From the NCBI RefSeq assembly GCF_022213065.1, contig NZ_JAKLJA010000015.1:83955-147954 (forward strand): a stretch of 64,000 nt of DNA, written 5' to 3'. Position numbers and translations under genes: made by a program. This DNA is from Paraburkholderia tagetis (GTDB lineage Bacteria; Pseudomonadota; Gammaproteobacteria; Burkholderiales; Burkholderiaceae). Shown one piece after another: positions 33,978 to 43,561 of this stretch. The notes under the pieces are model-generated. The model had not been told where the DNA came from and did not search any database. It was given only the letters and a program-made list of their open reading frames with translations. The stretch's first letter is position 1. Every line of letters begins with the position of its first letter.

Positions 33978-35681
33978 ATGAACCCGCAAGCATCGTCGTC
34001 TTCGTCTGTACAGCCTGGCCAGCGTGGAGATGCGGCCGGTCCGGTCACGGTTTTCATGGCGCGGCGCATCCTCACGCTCAACCCCAGCCAGCCGCACGCG
34101 ACGCATGTGGCCGTGCGCGACGGCCGCATTCTCGCAGTGGGCACGGGCGAGGACGCCTCGCAATGGGAAGCGCAATTCGGTGCCTATGCACTGGACGAGA
34201 CGCTGCGCGACAAGGTGCTGATGCCGGGCCTCGTGGAAGGGCACTGTCACCTGATGGAAGGCGCCGTATGGGATGCGGCCTACGTGGGCTATTACGACCG
34301 GCGCGGCCCGGACGGCACGCTGTGGCCCGGCCTGCGCTCGCTCGACGCGGTGCTCGCGCGCCTGGCCGAGGCCGAGCGCGCCATGACCGACGACGGCCCG
34401 TTGCTCGCATGGGGCTTCGATCCGATCTACTTCGGCGCGTCGCGCCTCACGACGCGCGAGCTCGACACGGTTTCGGCAAGCCGCCCCATCGCGATCCTGC
34501 ATGCGAGCGTGCACTTGATGAACGTGAACAGTGCGATGCTTGCGCTGGCCGGCATCGACGAGGACACCGACATCGACGGTATCGCGCGCGACGTGCAAGG
34601 CGTGCCCACGGGCGAACTGCAAGAATTCGCCGCGATGTTCCCGATCTATCAGGTGATTGGCGGCAAGCTCGCGATCGCAGCCTGCGAAAAGCCGCACGCG
34701 GTCTGGAATTTCGGGCGCGTGGCGCAGCTAGCGGGCGTGACGACGGCCACCGATCTCGTCAACGACCTCTCGCCCGCAGGCAATCGCACCTTGCACAGCG
34801 TGAGCGCCGACCCCGACTACCCGGTGCGCATCGTGCCCGCGTTCGCGCCGCAACGCAATCCCGCGCAGCGCGCGGCCGGCGTGCTGGAGGCGATGACGGG
34901 CAATACCGACAAACTGCGCTTCGGGCCGGTGAAGTTCATCGTCGACGGCTCGATCCAGGGCTTCACGGCGCGCGTGCGCTGGCCCGGCTACGCGGGCGGG
35001 CAGCCCAATGGCCTGTGGCTGATACCGCCCGAGCAACTGGTCGAGGTGTTCGAGCCATACCATTGCGCGGGGCTGCAACTGCATATCCACACCAATGGCG
35101 ACGAAGCGACCGAGGTCGTACTCGATGCGCTCACAACGATCCTCGCGCGGAATCCGCGCCCCGACCATCGCCACACGTTGCAGCATTGCCAGATGGTAGA
35201 CGCGGCGCAGTTGCGGCGCATTCGCGCGCTCGGACTGTGCGTGAACCTCTTCGCGAATCATATTTACTACTGGGGCGACGCGCACTATAGCCAGACCATG
35301 GGCCCGGACCGCGCGAACCGCATGGACCCGGCCGGCTCGGCGCAGCGCATGGGGATTCCATACGCGCTGCATTCAGACGCGCCCATCACGGCGCTGAGCC
35401 CGCTCTTCACGGCATGGTGCGCGGTGCGGCGCGAGACGGCGTCGGGGCGCGTGCTCGGCGAGGCGGAGCGTTTGACCGTGGAGGAAGCGCTGCACGCGAT
35501 CACACTGGGCGCGGCTTATACGCTGCGGCTCGATCATCTGATCGGCAGCATCGAGGTAGGCAAGTTCGCCGATTTCGCGGTGCTCGACGAAGACCCGAGC
35601 ACCTGTGCGCCCGAGCGCCTGAAGGACGTGCCCGTATGGGGCACGGTGCTCGGCGGACGTGTACTGCGCGCGCCGCGATGA
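33978..35681 (+). CDS. Amidohydrolase, YtcJ-like (amidohydrolase 3 family)
   Basis: The 567-residue metal-dependent hydrolase has the first metal motif VEGHCHLMEGA, downstream histidines in HIHTNGDEA and RHTLQHCQM, and the catalytic aspartate in HSDAPITALSP. A C-terminal TLGAAYTLRLDHLIGSIEVGKFADFAVLDEDP completes the composite beta domain. Length and motifs fit the YtcJ/amidohydrolase 3 group, whose substrates are mostly unknown amides or cyclic compounds. It follows the second symporter by 18 bp and overlaps the next gene (ATGA), suggesting import, hydrolysis and metal supply are made together. Confidence 0.85.
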   Translation: MNPQASSSSSVQPGQRGDAAGPVTVFMARRILTLNPSQPHATHVAVRDGRILAVGTGEDASQWEAQFGAYALDETLRDKVLMPGLVEGHCHLMEGAVWDAAYVGYYDRRGPDGTLWPGLRSLDAVLARLAEAERAMTDDGPLLAWGFDPIYFGASRLTTRELDTVSASRPIAILHASVHLMNVNSAMLALAGIDEDTDIDGIARDVQGVPTGELQEFAAMFPIYQVIGGKLAIAACEKPHAVWNFGRVAQLAGVTTATDLVNDLSPAGNRTLHSVSADPDYPVRIVPAFAPQRNPAQRAAGVLEAMTGNTDKLRFGPVKFIVDGSIQGFTARVRWPGYAGGQPNGLWLIPPEQLVEVFEPYHCAGLQLHIHTNGDEATEVVLDALTTILARNPRPDHRHTLQHCQMVDAAQLRRIRALGLCVNLFANHIYYWGDAHYSQTMGPDRANRMDPAGSAQRMGIPYALHSDAPITALSPLFTAWCAVRRETASGRVLGEAERLTVEEALHAITLGAAYTLRLDHLIGSIEVGKFADFAVLDEDPSTCAPERLKDVPVWGTVLGGRVLRAPR

Positions 35682-36784
35682 AATCCGCCGCCGCGTCATC
35701 TCCGGCGCTTGCGCCGCTTCGCGGGGGGCGTCGTGAGCCGCTTCGCAAGCCGCTTCGTGAGCCGCTTCGTGAGCCACTGCGCGAGCCGATCGATCTGGCC
35801 GTGGTCGGCGGCTATCTCGGCGCGGGCAAGACTACCGTGGTCAACCGTCTGCTGGAGGCGCAGCACGGCAAGCGCATCGCGGTGCTCGTGAACGACTTCG
35901 GCGCGGTGAACATCGACGCGCGGCTCGTGCGCACGCGCAGCGACGACGTGATCGAGCTCGACAACGGCTGCATTTGCTGCACCATCGGCGGCGCGCTCGT
36001 GGATGCGCTCTCACGCGTTGCCGCGCGAGATGAACGGCCGGACCTGCTGCTGATCGAGGCGAGCGGCGTCTCGGACCCGGCGAAGATCGCGCAGGTGGGC
36101 TTGCTCAATGGCGCGTTTCGCCTTACCGCGGTGCTCGTGATTGCCGATGCGCTCGAACTCGTGCACACACTCGCCGATCCGCTCGTGGGCGCGATGGCGC
36201 AGCAGCAAATCGACAGCGCGAGCGCCGTGGTCGTCACCAAGCTCGATCTGATCGAGCCCGAAGCGCGCGAGCGGGCCGTCGCGGACGTGCGTGCGCTCGC
36301 GCCTACCGATATCGTCGTGGCCGCCGATCATGGGCGCGTACCGCTTGCGCTATTGTTCGACGCCAGCGTGCCCGAGCGGCGCGCGCTCGCGGATGCCGGG
36401 CGCTGGCAGCGTCGCCCCGCGACGGCGCCAGTGCCGGCGTTCACGAGCGTGGCGATTGCCGTGCCCGAGGTGCTGGAGAAGGCGCGCTTGCGTGCGTGGC
36501 TCAAGGCGCTGCCGCGCACGATCTTGCGTGCGAAGGGGTTTGTGCGCGTTGCCGATGCGCAGGGCGAGATCAGTACGCGCGTGTGCCAGGTGGCCGCGCG
36601 GCGGCTACGAATGACGGCGCTCGCGCGCAGCGATGAAGGCGCGGAGGGTGTCATCGTATTTGTTGGATTTATCGATATGGAAACCGAAGTCAGGTTGCGT
36701 GACGGACTTCACGAGTGCGTGATGGTTGCGCAGGTTGCGCAGGTCGCACAAGTTGCACAGGTTTCCCAGCTTGCGCAGGATTGA
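35678..36784 (+). CDS. COG0523 (CobW/P47K) GTPase, probable metallochaperone
   Basis: The 368-residue protein has a Walker A motif GGYLGAGKTTVVNRLL near residue 45, the metal-binding GCICC signature, NDFGAVNID, and TKLDL for guanine recognition; a CobW C-terminal domain follows. Such GTPases deliver zinc or another metal to partner enzymes. The overlap with the amidohydrolase stop codon points to that enzyme as the client. Two repeat-coded segments are unusual: (R-E-P-L) units before the GTPase domain and (V-A-Q) units at the extreme C-terminus. Confidence 0.85.
   Translation: MKSAAASSPALAPLRGGRREPLRKPLREPLREPLREPIDLAVVGGYLGAGKTTVVNRLLEAQHGKRIAVLVNDFGAVNIDARLVRTRSDDVIELDNGCICCTIGGALVDALSRVAARDERPDLLLIEASGVSDPAKIAQVGLLNGAFRLTAVLVIADALELVHTLADPLVGAMAQQQIDSASAVVVTKLDLIEPEARERAVADVRALAPTDIVVAADHGRVPLALLFDASVPERRALADAGRWQRRPATAPVPAFTSVAIAVPEVLEKARLRAWLKALPRTILRAKGFVRVADAQGEISTRVCQVAARRLRMTALARSDEGAEGVIVFVGFIDMETEVRLRDGLHECVMVAQVAQVAQVAQVSQLAQD
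35732..35791. repeat. In-frame 12-bp repeat, five units
   Basis: Five 12-bp units near CGTGAGCCGCTT (35732-35791) encode RE/KPL repeats immediately before the first beta strand of the COG0523 GTPase. Confidence 0.9.
36725..36778. repeat. In-frame 9-bp repeat, six units
   Basis: Six 9-bp units related to GTTGCGCAG encode VAQ repeats at the very C-terminus of the COG0523 GTPase, two codons before the stop. Confidence 0.9.
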
Positions 36785-36818
36785 GCGTTGCGCCGCGTGC
36801 TTTGGGGATTTTGGAGTT

Positions 36819-36860
36819 GTGCGTTTCCTCGTAGTCCGAAACGGAAACAAGGAAACGCAC
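36819..36860. terminator. Hairpin built from the terminal sequence of the palindromic element
   Basis: GTGCGTTTCC (36819-36828) pairs perfectly with GGAAACGCAC (36851-36860); an inner TCCG/CGGA stem lies between. The outer arms and the ACAAGG next to the right arm match the ends of elements A, B and C. It lies between the converging COG0523 and cytochrome genes, so it may act as a two-way terminator or be a deleted element. Confidence 0.6.
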
Positions 36861-36884
36861 CAACCACCACAACCCGCACCCAGA

Positions 36885-38207
36885 TTACGGTGCTGTCGTG
36901 CTCCTGACTGTCGTGCTCCGGATATTGGCTGCGGCGGCAGCGACATCCGTCCACGCGGGCTGTCCCGCTATATCCGTGCGCAGATAGTTCGCCAGCGCAG
37001 CCAGTTGAGCGTCATTGAAGTTATACCGGAAGGCAGGCATATAACCGAGGTCGCGCGTAGCCGGCTGCCCGATCCCGTTAAGCAGGATGCGCAGCAAATT
37101 GTCCGGACTATCGGCATAGAGATTCGTGTTATACGCGAGCCCCGGCCGCACGCCAAAGAGCTTGGGTGCGTCGTTGACCCGATGGCATCCTGCACACGCG
37201 CCTGCGAACAAGGCCGCTCCCGTCTGCGCACGCGCCGCCATGACGCCGTCACTGCGTGCGTCAAGCGCCGCTTCGTGCTGTGCGAGATCTGCCGCCGATC
37301 CCGCACCGGCAGGCGCGAACGATGCCATATAAACGGCGATCGCGCGCACGTCCTCCTTCGGCAACCTGGACAGCTTCTCCACGACGGGGGCCATGGGGCC
37401 TGCCGCGACACCATGACGAGCCGAATAGCCAGTCCTTAGATAGTCGTACAGATCATCGGCATTCCATGCAATGGGCGCGCGCGAGGCCGTGTTGAGCGCG
37501 GGTACGTGCCAGCCATCGACAACACCGCCACCCGCGAACATGTCCGCGCCGCCTTGCTCGGCGCCAAAGACGTTGCGCGGCGAGTGGCATGCCGTGCAGT
37601 GTGCCGCCGATTGCACGAGATAGGCACCCCGGTTCCATTCCGCCGATTGCGAAGGGTCGGGGCGCCAGGGCCGGCCGTCGAGAAACAGCATGTTCCAGCC
37701 CGCCATCAGCATGCGCAGGTTAAAGGGGAACTTGAGGTCGGAGGGCGGTGGCGCCGAACGCACGGGAGGTTGCGTCATCAGATAGGCGTAGAGCGCACGC
37801 ATGTCCTCGTCGTTAAAACGTGCAAACGACGTGTAGGGGAAGGCGGGATACAGATAATGCCCTTCGCGATCGACACCGCGACGCATGGCGCGCTCGAACG
37901 CGGCGTAGGGCCACGCGCCTATTCCCGTTTCCCGATCCGGCGTGATATTGGAACTGACGATCACGCCAAACGGCGTATCGAGCCGGCCGCCGCCGGCATT
38001 GCGTGCGCCGCCGGACGCCGTGTGACAGACCGCGCAATCGCCGGTCCGTACCAGTATTTCGCCCCGGGCGATCTGGGCGGTGGTGAAGTCATGGGGGCCA
38101 GGCGGCGCAGCCGCAATCTCGGGCTGGTGCGCGAACCACGCGAATCCGCCCGTTGCAATTGCCGCAATGGCGACCACGCCAGTGAGCCATTTATATCGAA
38201 GTTTCAT
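36885..38207 (-). CDS. Triheme c-type cytochrome subunit
   Basis: The 440-residue protein has an N-terminal membrane anchor or signal (LTGVVAIAAIATGGFAWFAH) and three heme-binding motifs, CAVCH, CTACH and CAGCH, with distal methionines such as GYMPAFRYN. It resembles the cytochrome subunits of periplasmic alcohol, aldehyde and nicotinate dehydrogenases. Its start overlaps the stop of the molybdenum subunit gene, so it is the third gene of an iorA-iorB-cytochrome operon and should pass electrons to the respiratory chain. Confidence 0.9.
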   Translation of the reverse strand: MKLRYKWLTGVVAIAAIATGGFAWFAHQPEIAAAPPGPHDFTTAQIARGEILVRTGDCAVCHTASGGARNAGGGRLDTPFGVIVSSNITPDRETGIGAWPYAAFERAMRRGVDREGHYLYPAFPYTSFARFNDEDMRALYAYLMTQPPVRSAPPPSDLKFPFNLRMLMAGWNMLFLDGRPWRPDPSQSAEWNRGAYLVQSAAHCTACHSPRNVFGAEQGGADMFAGGGVVDGWHVPALNTASRAPIAWNADDLYDYLRTGYSARHGVAAGPMAPVVEKLSRLPKEDVRAIAVYMASFAPAGAGSAADLAQHEAALDARSDGVMAARAQTGAALFAGACAGCHRVNDAPKLFGVRPGLAYNTNLYADSPDNLLRILLNGIGQPATRDLGYMPAFRYNFNDAQLAALANYLRTDIAGQPAWTDVAAAAANIRSTTVRSTTAP

Positions 38208-40492
38208 GCTGAGGCTCCTTGCGCGCCGCTCGCATGGGCGGCTTCGTTCAGTGCGGTCTTGACGCGATCGGGGGTGAAAGGCACTTCACGCAGACGGACA
38301 CCCGTGGCATCGAAAATGGCGTTGGCAATGGCCGCGGCGCCCGGCACCGAGGCCGATTCGCCCGCGCCCAGCGGCATTTCGTCGGGGCGGTCCATCAGCA
38401 GCACGTCGATTTCGGGCATGTCGGTGAAGCGCAGGATGGGGTAGGCGCCCCATTCGAGGCTCGTCACGCCGGAGCGGTCGAATGCAACCTCTTCCTTGAG
38501 CGTGCGGCTCACGATTTGCAATACGTTGCCATGCACCTGATGACGCACGCCGTCGGGGTTGATCATCATTCCGCAATCGTGGCCGACCACGACGCGCTTC
38601 ACGCGCACGACGCCGGTTGCCGGGTCGACTTCGACATCCACGACCCACGCAGCCCACGCCGCGCCAAAACCGGGGAAGGGGCTGTGGAAGTAGCGAGCGT
38701 AGGCAAAGCCGCGCCCGGTGAGCACGCCGGTCTTGTTGCCGGACCACGGTTTAGGGGCGGCGTCGTGAGGCTGCCGGGGTTTCCAGCCGGCGCGCTTCGC
38801 CACGGCCTGCACCAGCTCGCGCGCACGCGCATCGGGCAGATAGCGCAGACGGAAGGCAACGGGATCCTGATTGGCCAGCACAGCGAGTTCGTCGATATAC
38901 GACTCGTGCGCGAATACGTTCGGCAAAGCCGATACGCCTCGCATCCACGATGCGCGCACGATGGGCGGCGTGTCGTGCACGACCACCTGCGTAGTGGCGT
39001 AGCGGTAAGGCGGAATGGCCGTGCGGTCGCCCATCTGCTCGACCGGCGCGGGCGTGGCGGGAACCACGCCCGTTAGCAAGAGCGCAAGCGTGAGCGCATC
39101 GTTCGACGGATAGCGGGTGCTGAAGTCGTAGCCCACGACTTCGCCCTGGGCGTCGAGGCCGCCATCGACATCGATGAGTTGCGCCGCGCCCTTGGGTTCC
39201 CAGCCATGCTCCTGCTCGCGCATCAACTGCACGCGCACGGGCTTGCCCACGGCGCGTGCGAGCAGGGCGGCATCGGCGCAGACGTCGTCGGCGCAATTGC
39301 GGCCGTAGCAACCCGCCGCTTCCATGCGGATCACGTGAACCTGATCGGCCGGCAACTTGAGCAGCTTGACGAGATCGCCGCGTAAATCGTGGGGGTTTTG
39401 CGATCCGCTCCACACCGTCACGTGATTGTCGCGGAAGTCGGCGACCGCGCACGAAGGCCCGATGGAGCCGTGCATCTGATACGGCCAGTGATAGGTCGCG
39501 CGCAGCCGGTGCGCGGCATGGGCGATGGCATCGTGAACGTTGCCGGTCGTTTTCAGCGTGCGCGGCGTGGAGGGATTGTTGCGCAGCGAGGTTTCGAGTT
39601 GTGCGCTCAAATCGGGCAACTGCGCCCATGATTTCCACGTGACCTTGAGCTCGTGCATCGCACGGATGGCGTGCTCTTCGCGCTCGGCCACGACGCCCAC
39701 GAAATCGCCGATGGTGACGATCTTCACGATGCCGGGAATATGGGCAATCGAGTGGGCGTCGACGGAAACGAGGCTTTGCCCGATGGGCGCCGTGTTGTCC
39801 ATGCCGGTATAGGGCGGGCGAATGACGCGGCCATGCAGCATGCCGGGCACGCGCATATCGTGCACATAGGTCAGACCGCCCGTTACCTTGGCGGGAATAT
39901 CGACGCGCGCAACCGATTGCCCGACGACGCGATAGTCCTTGCGCGGCTTCAATGGCGCCTGGTCCGAAATCTTGAGATGAAACTGCTGACCGTCGACGAG
40001 ATCGCCATAGGAAATGGCGCGGCCATTCTTTGCCTTGACGATGCCCTCCGCCACGCTGAGCGTATCGGCTGAAACCGCGAGGCGCGATGCCGCTTCGTTG
40101 ACGAGGAATTGCCGGGCCTGTGCTGCCGCACGGCGCATCGGCACAGCCGAGATCTGGATGCTCGAACTGGCGATGGTCGGCCCCTGGTCCGGCGTGCGCG
40201 CCGTGTCGCCGAGGATCATGGTGACGCGATTGACGGGCACGTCCAGCTCTTCGGCAACGATTTGCGCCAGCGCCGTGCGGATGCCGGTGCCAAGATCGAC
40301 GTGACCGCAGAATGCCGTTACGCCGCCATTGCGATCGATGGCGATAAAACTGCTTACCTGATCGAGCGCCGGAGAGGCGGGATGTTCGGCGGCGGGCGTT
40401 TGCAGTTGCTGGGCCACGGTGAGCGCGGCGGTGGGCAACGCGGCGGCAACCAGCAGATAGCCGCCGGATTTTAGAAATGCTCGACGTTTCAT
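38204..40492 (-). CDS. Molybdenum hydroxylase large subunit (IorB-like)
   Basis: The 762-residue protein is the molybdopterin-binding subunit of the xanthine dehydrogenase superfamily, closest in layout to isoquinoline 1-oxidoreductase beta and periplasmic aldehyde oxidases. The N-terminus (MKRRAFLKSGGYLLVAAAL) looks like a Tat signal, so the folded enzyme is exported. The catalytic glutamate lies in PLGAGESASVPGAAAIANA near the C-terminus. Both ends overlap neighbours by 4 bp, giving a tight operon with the 2Fe-2S and cytochrome genes. Substrate (an aldehyde or N-heterocycle) is undecided. Confidence 0.88.
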   Translation of the reverse strand: MKRRAFLKSGGYLLVAAALPTAALTVAQQLQTPAAEHPASPALDQVSSFIAIDRNGGVTAFCGHVDLGTGIRTALAQIVAEELDVPVNRVTMILGDTARTPDQGPTIASSSIQISAVPMRRAAAQARQFLVNEAASRLAVSADTLSVAEGIVKAKNGRAISYGDLVDGQQFHLKISDQAPLKPRKDYRVVGQSVARVDIPAKVTGGLTYVHDMRVPGMLHGRVIRPPYTGMDNTAPIGQSLVSVDAHSIAHIPGIVKIVTIGDFVGVVAEREEHAIRAMHELKVTWKSWAQLPDLSAQLETSLRNNPSTPRTLKTTGNVHDAIAHAAHRLRATYHWPYQMHGSIGPSCAVADFRDNHVTVWSGSQNPHDLRGDLVKLLKLPADQVHVIRMEAAGCYGRNCADDVCADAALLARAVGKPVRVQLMREQEHGWEPKGAAQLIDVDGGLDAQGEVVGYDFSTRYPSNDALTLALLLTGVVPATPAPVEQMGDRTAIPPYRYATTQVVVHDTPPIVRASWMRGVSALPNVFAHESYIDELAVLANQDPVAFRLRYLPDARARELVQAVAKRAGWKPRQPHDAAPKPWSGNKTGVLTGRGFAYARYFHSPFPGFGAAWAAWVVDVEVDPATGVVRVKRVVVGHDCGMMINPDGVRHQVHGNVLQIVSRTLKEEVAFDRSGVTSLEWGAYPILRFTDMPEIDVLLMDRPDEMPLGAGESASVPGAAAIANAIFDATGVRLREVPFTPDRVKTALNEAAHASGAQGASA

Positions 40493-41007
40493 GCTGGCTT
40501 GCCTTTTTCCGTTTTAAGGGGGCTGGAAGGCGAAACCGGTTGCGCGATCATGCCGGCGGCACGTTTGACTGCGTCAACGATTTCGACGTGCGTGCCGCAG
40601 CGGCACAGGTTATAGGCGAGGGCGTGGCGGATTTGCTCGTCGGACGGGTGCGGGTTGCGATCGAGCAGGGCCTTGGTGGTCATGACCATGCCGTTGGTGC
40701 AGTAGCCGCACTGCGCGGCTTGCGAGTCGATGAACGCCTGCTGTACGGGATGCGGATGCTCGACGGTGCCGAGCCCCTCCAGCGTGACGACTTCGCGGCC
40801 TTGCGCGGCTTGTACGGGGGTGACGCATGAACGGGTTGCCGTGCCGTCCATGATGACGGTGCAGGCGCCGCACTCGCCCAGCCCGCAGCCGAACTTGGGT
40901 CCGTTGAGCGCCAGGTCATTGCGGAGCACGTATAGCAACGGGGTGTCGGGATCCACTTCAACGGTGCGTGATACGCCGTTGACGGTCAGTTGAATAATTT
41001 GAGGCAT
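40489..41007 (-). CDS. [2Fe-2S] subunit of the molybdenum hydroxylase (IorA-like)
   Basis: The 172-residue protein has the plant-type ferredoxin motif FGCGLGECGACTV with a later cysteine at TRSC, and the second cluster motif CGYCTNGMVM ... CRCGTH. These two clusters shuttle electrons from the molybdenum centre to the cytochrome. It is the first gene of the operon; its ATG at 41007 is preceded by an AT-rich gap. It has no Tat signal of its own and probably rides out with the large subunit. Confidence 0.92.
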   Translation of the reverse strand: MPQIIQLTVNGVSRTVEVDPDTPLLYVLRNDLALNGPKFGCGLGECGACTVIMDGTATRSCVTPVQAAQGREVVTLEGLGTVEHPHPVQQAFIDSQAAQCGYCTNGMVMTTKALLDRNPHPSDEQIRHALAYNLCRCGTHVEIVDAVKRAAGMIAQPVSPSSPLKTEKGKPA

Positions 41008-41977
41008 GAGTTGATCGGATAATTCTGGATGGAAATTTAAAATCGCGGTCAGGGTTAACTGGATTTTACTTTTAAAGATTTTTAATTGCGATATTGATGG
41101 TGTTGAATGGTTTGTAATGCTTGATTTTAATGTATGGGGGAGGGGGAAATTTGGATTTGAATCAAATCAGATCAAGATGATGGAAATATTTTCGAATAAA
41201 CCTGTAGGGATCATGGCATGCCTGCAATCATATTTCGGACGGAGCGAGGTGCTGATGCACGTCGATAAAGACAGGGGCCAGGCAGCGCGGTAGGGTGCTC
41301 GCGCGAATTGCGTTGAGCGGCAGGCTGTAACGCATCACCGAGGTTAATCGTCGATGTGAATAAATGTGACCTGATTTAATTTTATTTGTTTGTAAATAAA
41401 ATCATGATTTTTGTGACGATAAAACATGCTTGTGTGTTAGTGCTCAGCCGACAAAATATTGCTATTTGAGAGTACGCAGCACCGCTGTATCGATTCATGG
41501 GCTGAATTAACCTTCGATCAAGTTTGATTTGCGGAATGCGCGCGTAGAAGACGCGCTTGCATAGGTGGGCGTGTATTCGAAGGACGTCAGGACCGCGCGA
41601 CTCCATTCGCCAAAGAGGCGGAGCCCACGCGGACGTGTGAGTGGGCGCTCGGGGCCGCTTTCGATAGTTCACTCTCGTCCGGTTTTCAACTTCAACAAGA
41701 GTCAGAGCCATCTCGGCTGCTGCTTCGGGCGATCCCGGCGATCTGATCCATGACCAGCCAAATACTGCATGCCGCGGCGGTGACGTATCGCGCAAGTGCA
41801 GGGCCGGAATCGCTGTTTGATCTTTTTCTGATTTTTATCATTGCTCGTTCTCCCAAACCTGCTTAACAACGTCGTTGGGCATGGAAACGCACGCGTGCCA
41901 TTGCCCGCCCTCGTTGCCCAGATCAGCACGGGGCAATTCGTAAAGGCCGCGTTGCGCGTAAATGGGAGGAAACTGCA
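41008..41977. other. 970-bp AT-rich non-coding stretch at an island edge
   Basis: Base composition drops sharply, particularly at 41025-41180 and 41350-41420, compared with the surrounding GC-rich genes. No frame has a binding site or family resemblance. The left part should hold the iorA promoter, the right part that of the effector gene. The compositional change suggests that foreign DNA starts here. I see no integrase, direct repeat or tRNA. Confidence 0.5.
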
Positions 41978-43561
41978 TTGGCTACACAACTAGAGCGCAT
42001 CATCCCGCCGAAGATTGCCGACGATGGGTCGGTTCATTACTCGTCGGTAACATCGCCGCCTGACCAGAGCACGGCCGTCTGCTACATGGTCCCGCGCCGG
42101 GTCATTCCCGTGATCTTTGTGCCAGGCATCATGGGGACGAATCTGGCGAAGAAGGATACTGATCCACCGGAGCCGGTCTGGCTTCTCGACAGCAATTCGA
42201 CTGTTAAGTCATGGATGGTAAGCAGTGCGGCAGATCGCAAGCTCATTCTGGATCCGGAAAAAACTACGGTTCACACCGATGGAAAGATTGCAACTGGCAC
42301 GGCACAAACTGAAGCTGAGTTGCACCGCCGTGGCTGGGGCGAAGTTGCCTACATGAGCTACGGTGGGTGGCTGGTATGGCTCGAAAACGCGCTGAACGAC
42401 GCTCACGCGGAAACCGATTACGGACGCAAGGGATTGCGCGAGAGCCTGTGCCACATCGTCACCCCGGGCTTGGAAAAGCTGGTATTCGACGAGGTGGCGC
42501 TCTCGTACAAGTATCAATTTCCCGTGCATGCAGTGGGTTACAACTGGCTGCAATCGAACGCAGTGTCGGCCGCCCGTCTTTCTGCGCGAATCGATGAAAT
42601 CACGGCCTGGTATCGCGAGCAGTTCAATTACCGATGCGAGAAAGTGATTCTTGTGACCCACTCGATGGGCGGGCTCGTGGCCCGCTATTACTCGGAAGTG
42701 ATGGGGATGCGCGACAAGGTGCTGGGCATCGTGCATGGGGTGATGCCGGCCACGGGAGCCGCCGCGACCTACAAGCGGATGAAGACGGGAACGGAAGGTG
42801 CAGGTATCAAAGGCGCTTTGACGGCTCTCGCGCTGGGACCGAACGCAGCCACCATGACTGCGGTGGTTGGCAATGCGCCGGGTCCGCTGCAGTTGTTGCC
42901 GAGCCGCGACTACGGCATGGGGTGGCTCAGGATCAGGGACGGCGAGCGGTTCGTCGCTTTACCGGAATCAGATCCGTACAGCGAAATCTATACGGTGCGT
43001 GGCACCTGGTGGGGCTTGTGCGATGACCAGTTACTGAACCCGCGCGATACCGCGAAGAAAATCGTCGATCAGGACTGGAAGAAATTTAGTGAATTGATAG
43101 TCAAGGAAGTTGAACCGTTCCACGACCGCATCAGCGGCAAGTACCACGCCAACACTTACGCGTTCTACGGTGACGATGAGAACCACTTGGCATACGGCAC
43201 TATTACATGGACGCAGCATGCCCCACCGCTGCTGCGAGGTGGTTCCCCACCTATTACCGATCTGCTCAGAAAACGTGGCAGCGAAGATCCCGCGACCGGT
43301 GACCAAATGATTGAGACGACGCAGAACGGAAGGGCCGTGTTTTCCAAATTCGTTCTGCGAGACGCCGAAGAGCACGGGGATGGGACAGTCCCCGTTCGCT
43401 CTGGCCGCTCACCCGGCCATCAGGTGCACGCCTGTACAGCCTTCGCTGGTATCGACCATGAAGGAGCCTACAAGGTTGATGCGACCAGGCTTTTCACCCT
43501 TCATGCCATCACGCGCATTGCGCAGAGCGTAAAGGGTACTGCCTTGGACTACAAGGCATGA
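41978..43561 (+). CDS. Tle4-like alpha/beta-hydrolase, probable type VI lipase effector
   Basis: The 527-residue protein starts at TTG 41978, preceded by GGGAGGAAA. It has an alpha/beta-hydrolase opening, PVIFVPGIMGTNLA, and a nucleophile elbow VTHSMGGLVARYY with serine near residue 228; a late DGTVPVRSG and HEGAY supply the aspartate and histidine. The layout fits PGAP1-like phospholipases of the Tle4 family used by type VI secretion. No signal peptide or membrane helix is seen. It overlaps a gene for a matching immunity lipoprotein. No vgrG, hcp or PAAR gene is nearby, so it is an orphan effector if functional. Confidence 0.75.
   Translation: MATQLERIIPPKIADDGSVHYSSVTSPPDQSTAVCYMVPRRVIPVIFVPGIMGTNLAKKDTDPPEPVWLLDSNSTVKSWMVSSAADRKLILDPEKTTVHTDGKIATGTAQTEAELHRRGWGEVAYMSYGGWLVWLENALNDAHAETDYGRKGLRESLCHIVTPGLEKLVFDEVALSYKYQFPVHAVGYNWLQSNAVSAARLSARIDEITAWYREQFNYRCEKVILVTHSMGGLVARYYSEVMGMRDKVLGIVHGVMPATGAAATYKRMKTGTEGAGIKGALTALALGPNAATMTAVVGNAPGPLQLLPSRDYGMGWLRIRDGERFVALPESDPYSEIYTVRGTWWGLCDDQLLNPRDTAKKIVDQDWKKFSELIVKEVEPFHDRISGKYHANTYAFYGDDENHLAYGTITWTQHAPPLLRGGSPPITDLLRKRGSEDPATGDQMIETTQNGRAVFSKFVLRDAEEHGDGTVPVRSGRSPGHQVHACTAFAGIDHEGAYKVDATRLFTLHAITRIAQSVKGTALDYKA

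Noticed and set aside
41382..41795. 137-codon minus-strand frame in the AT-rich gap
   Set aside because: No binding site or family resemblance; composition looks like chance translation of a non-coding stretch.
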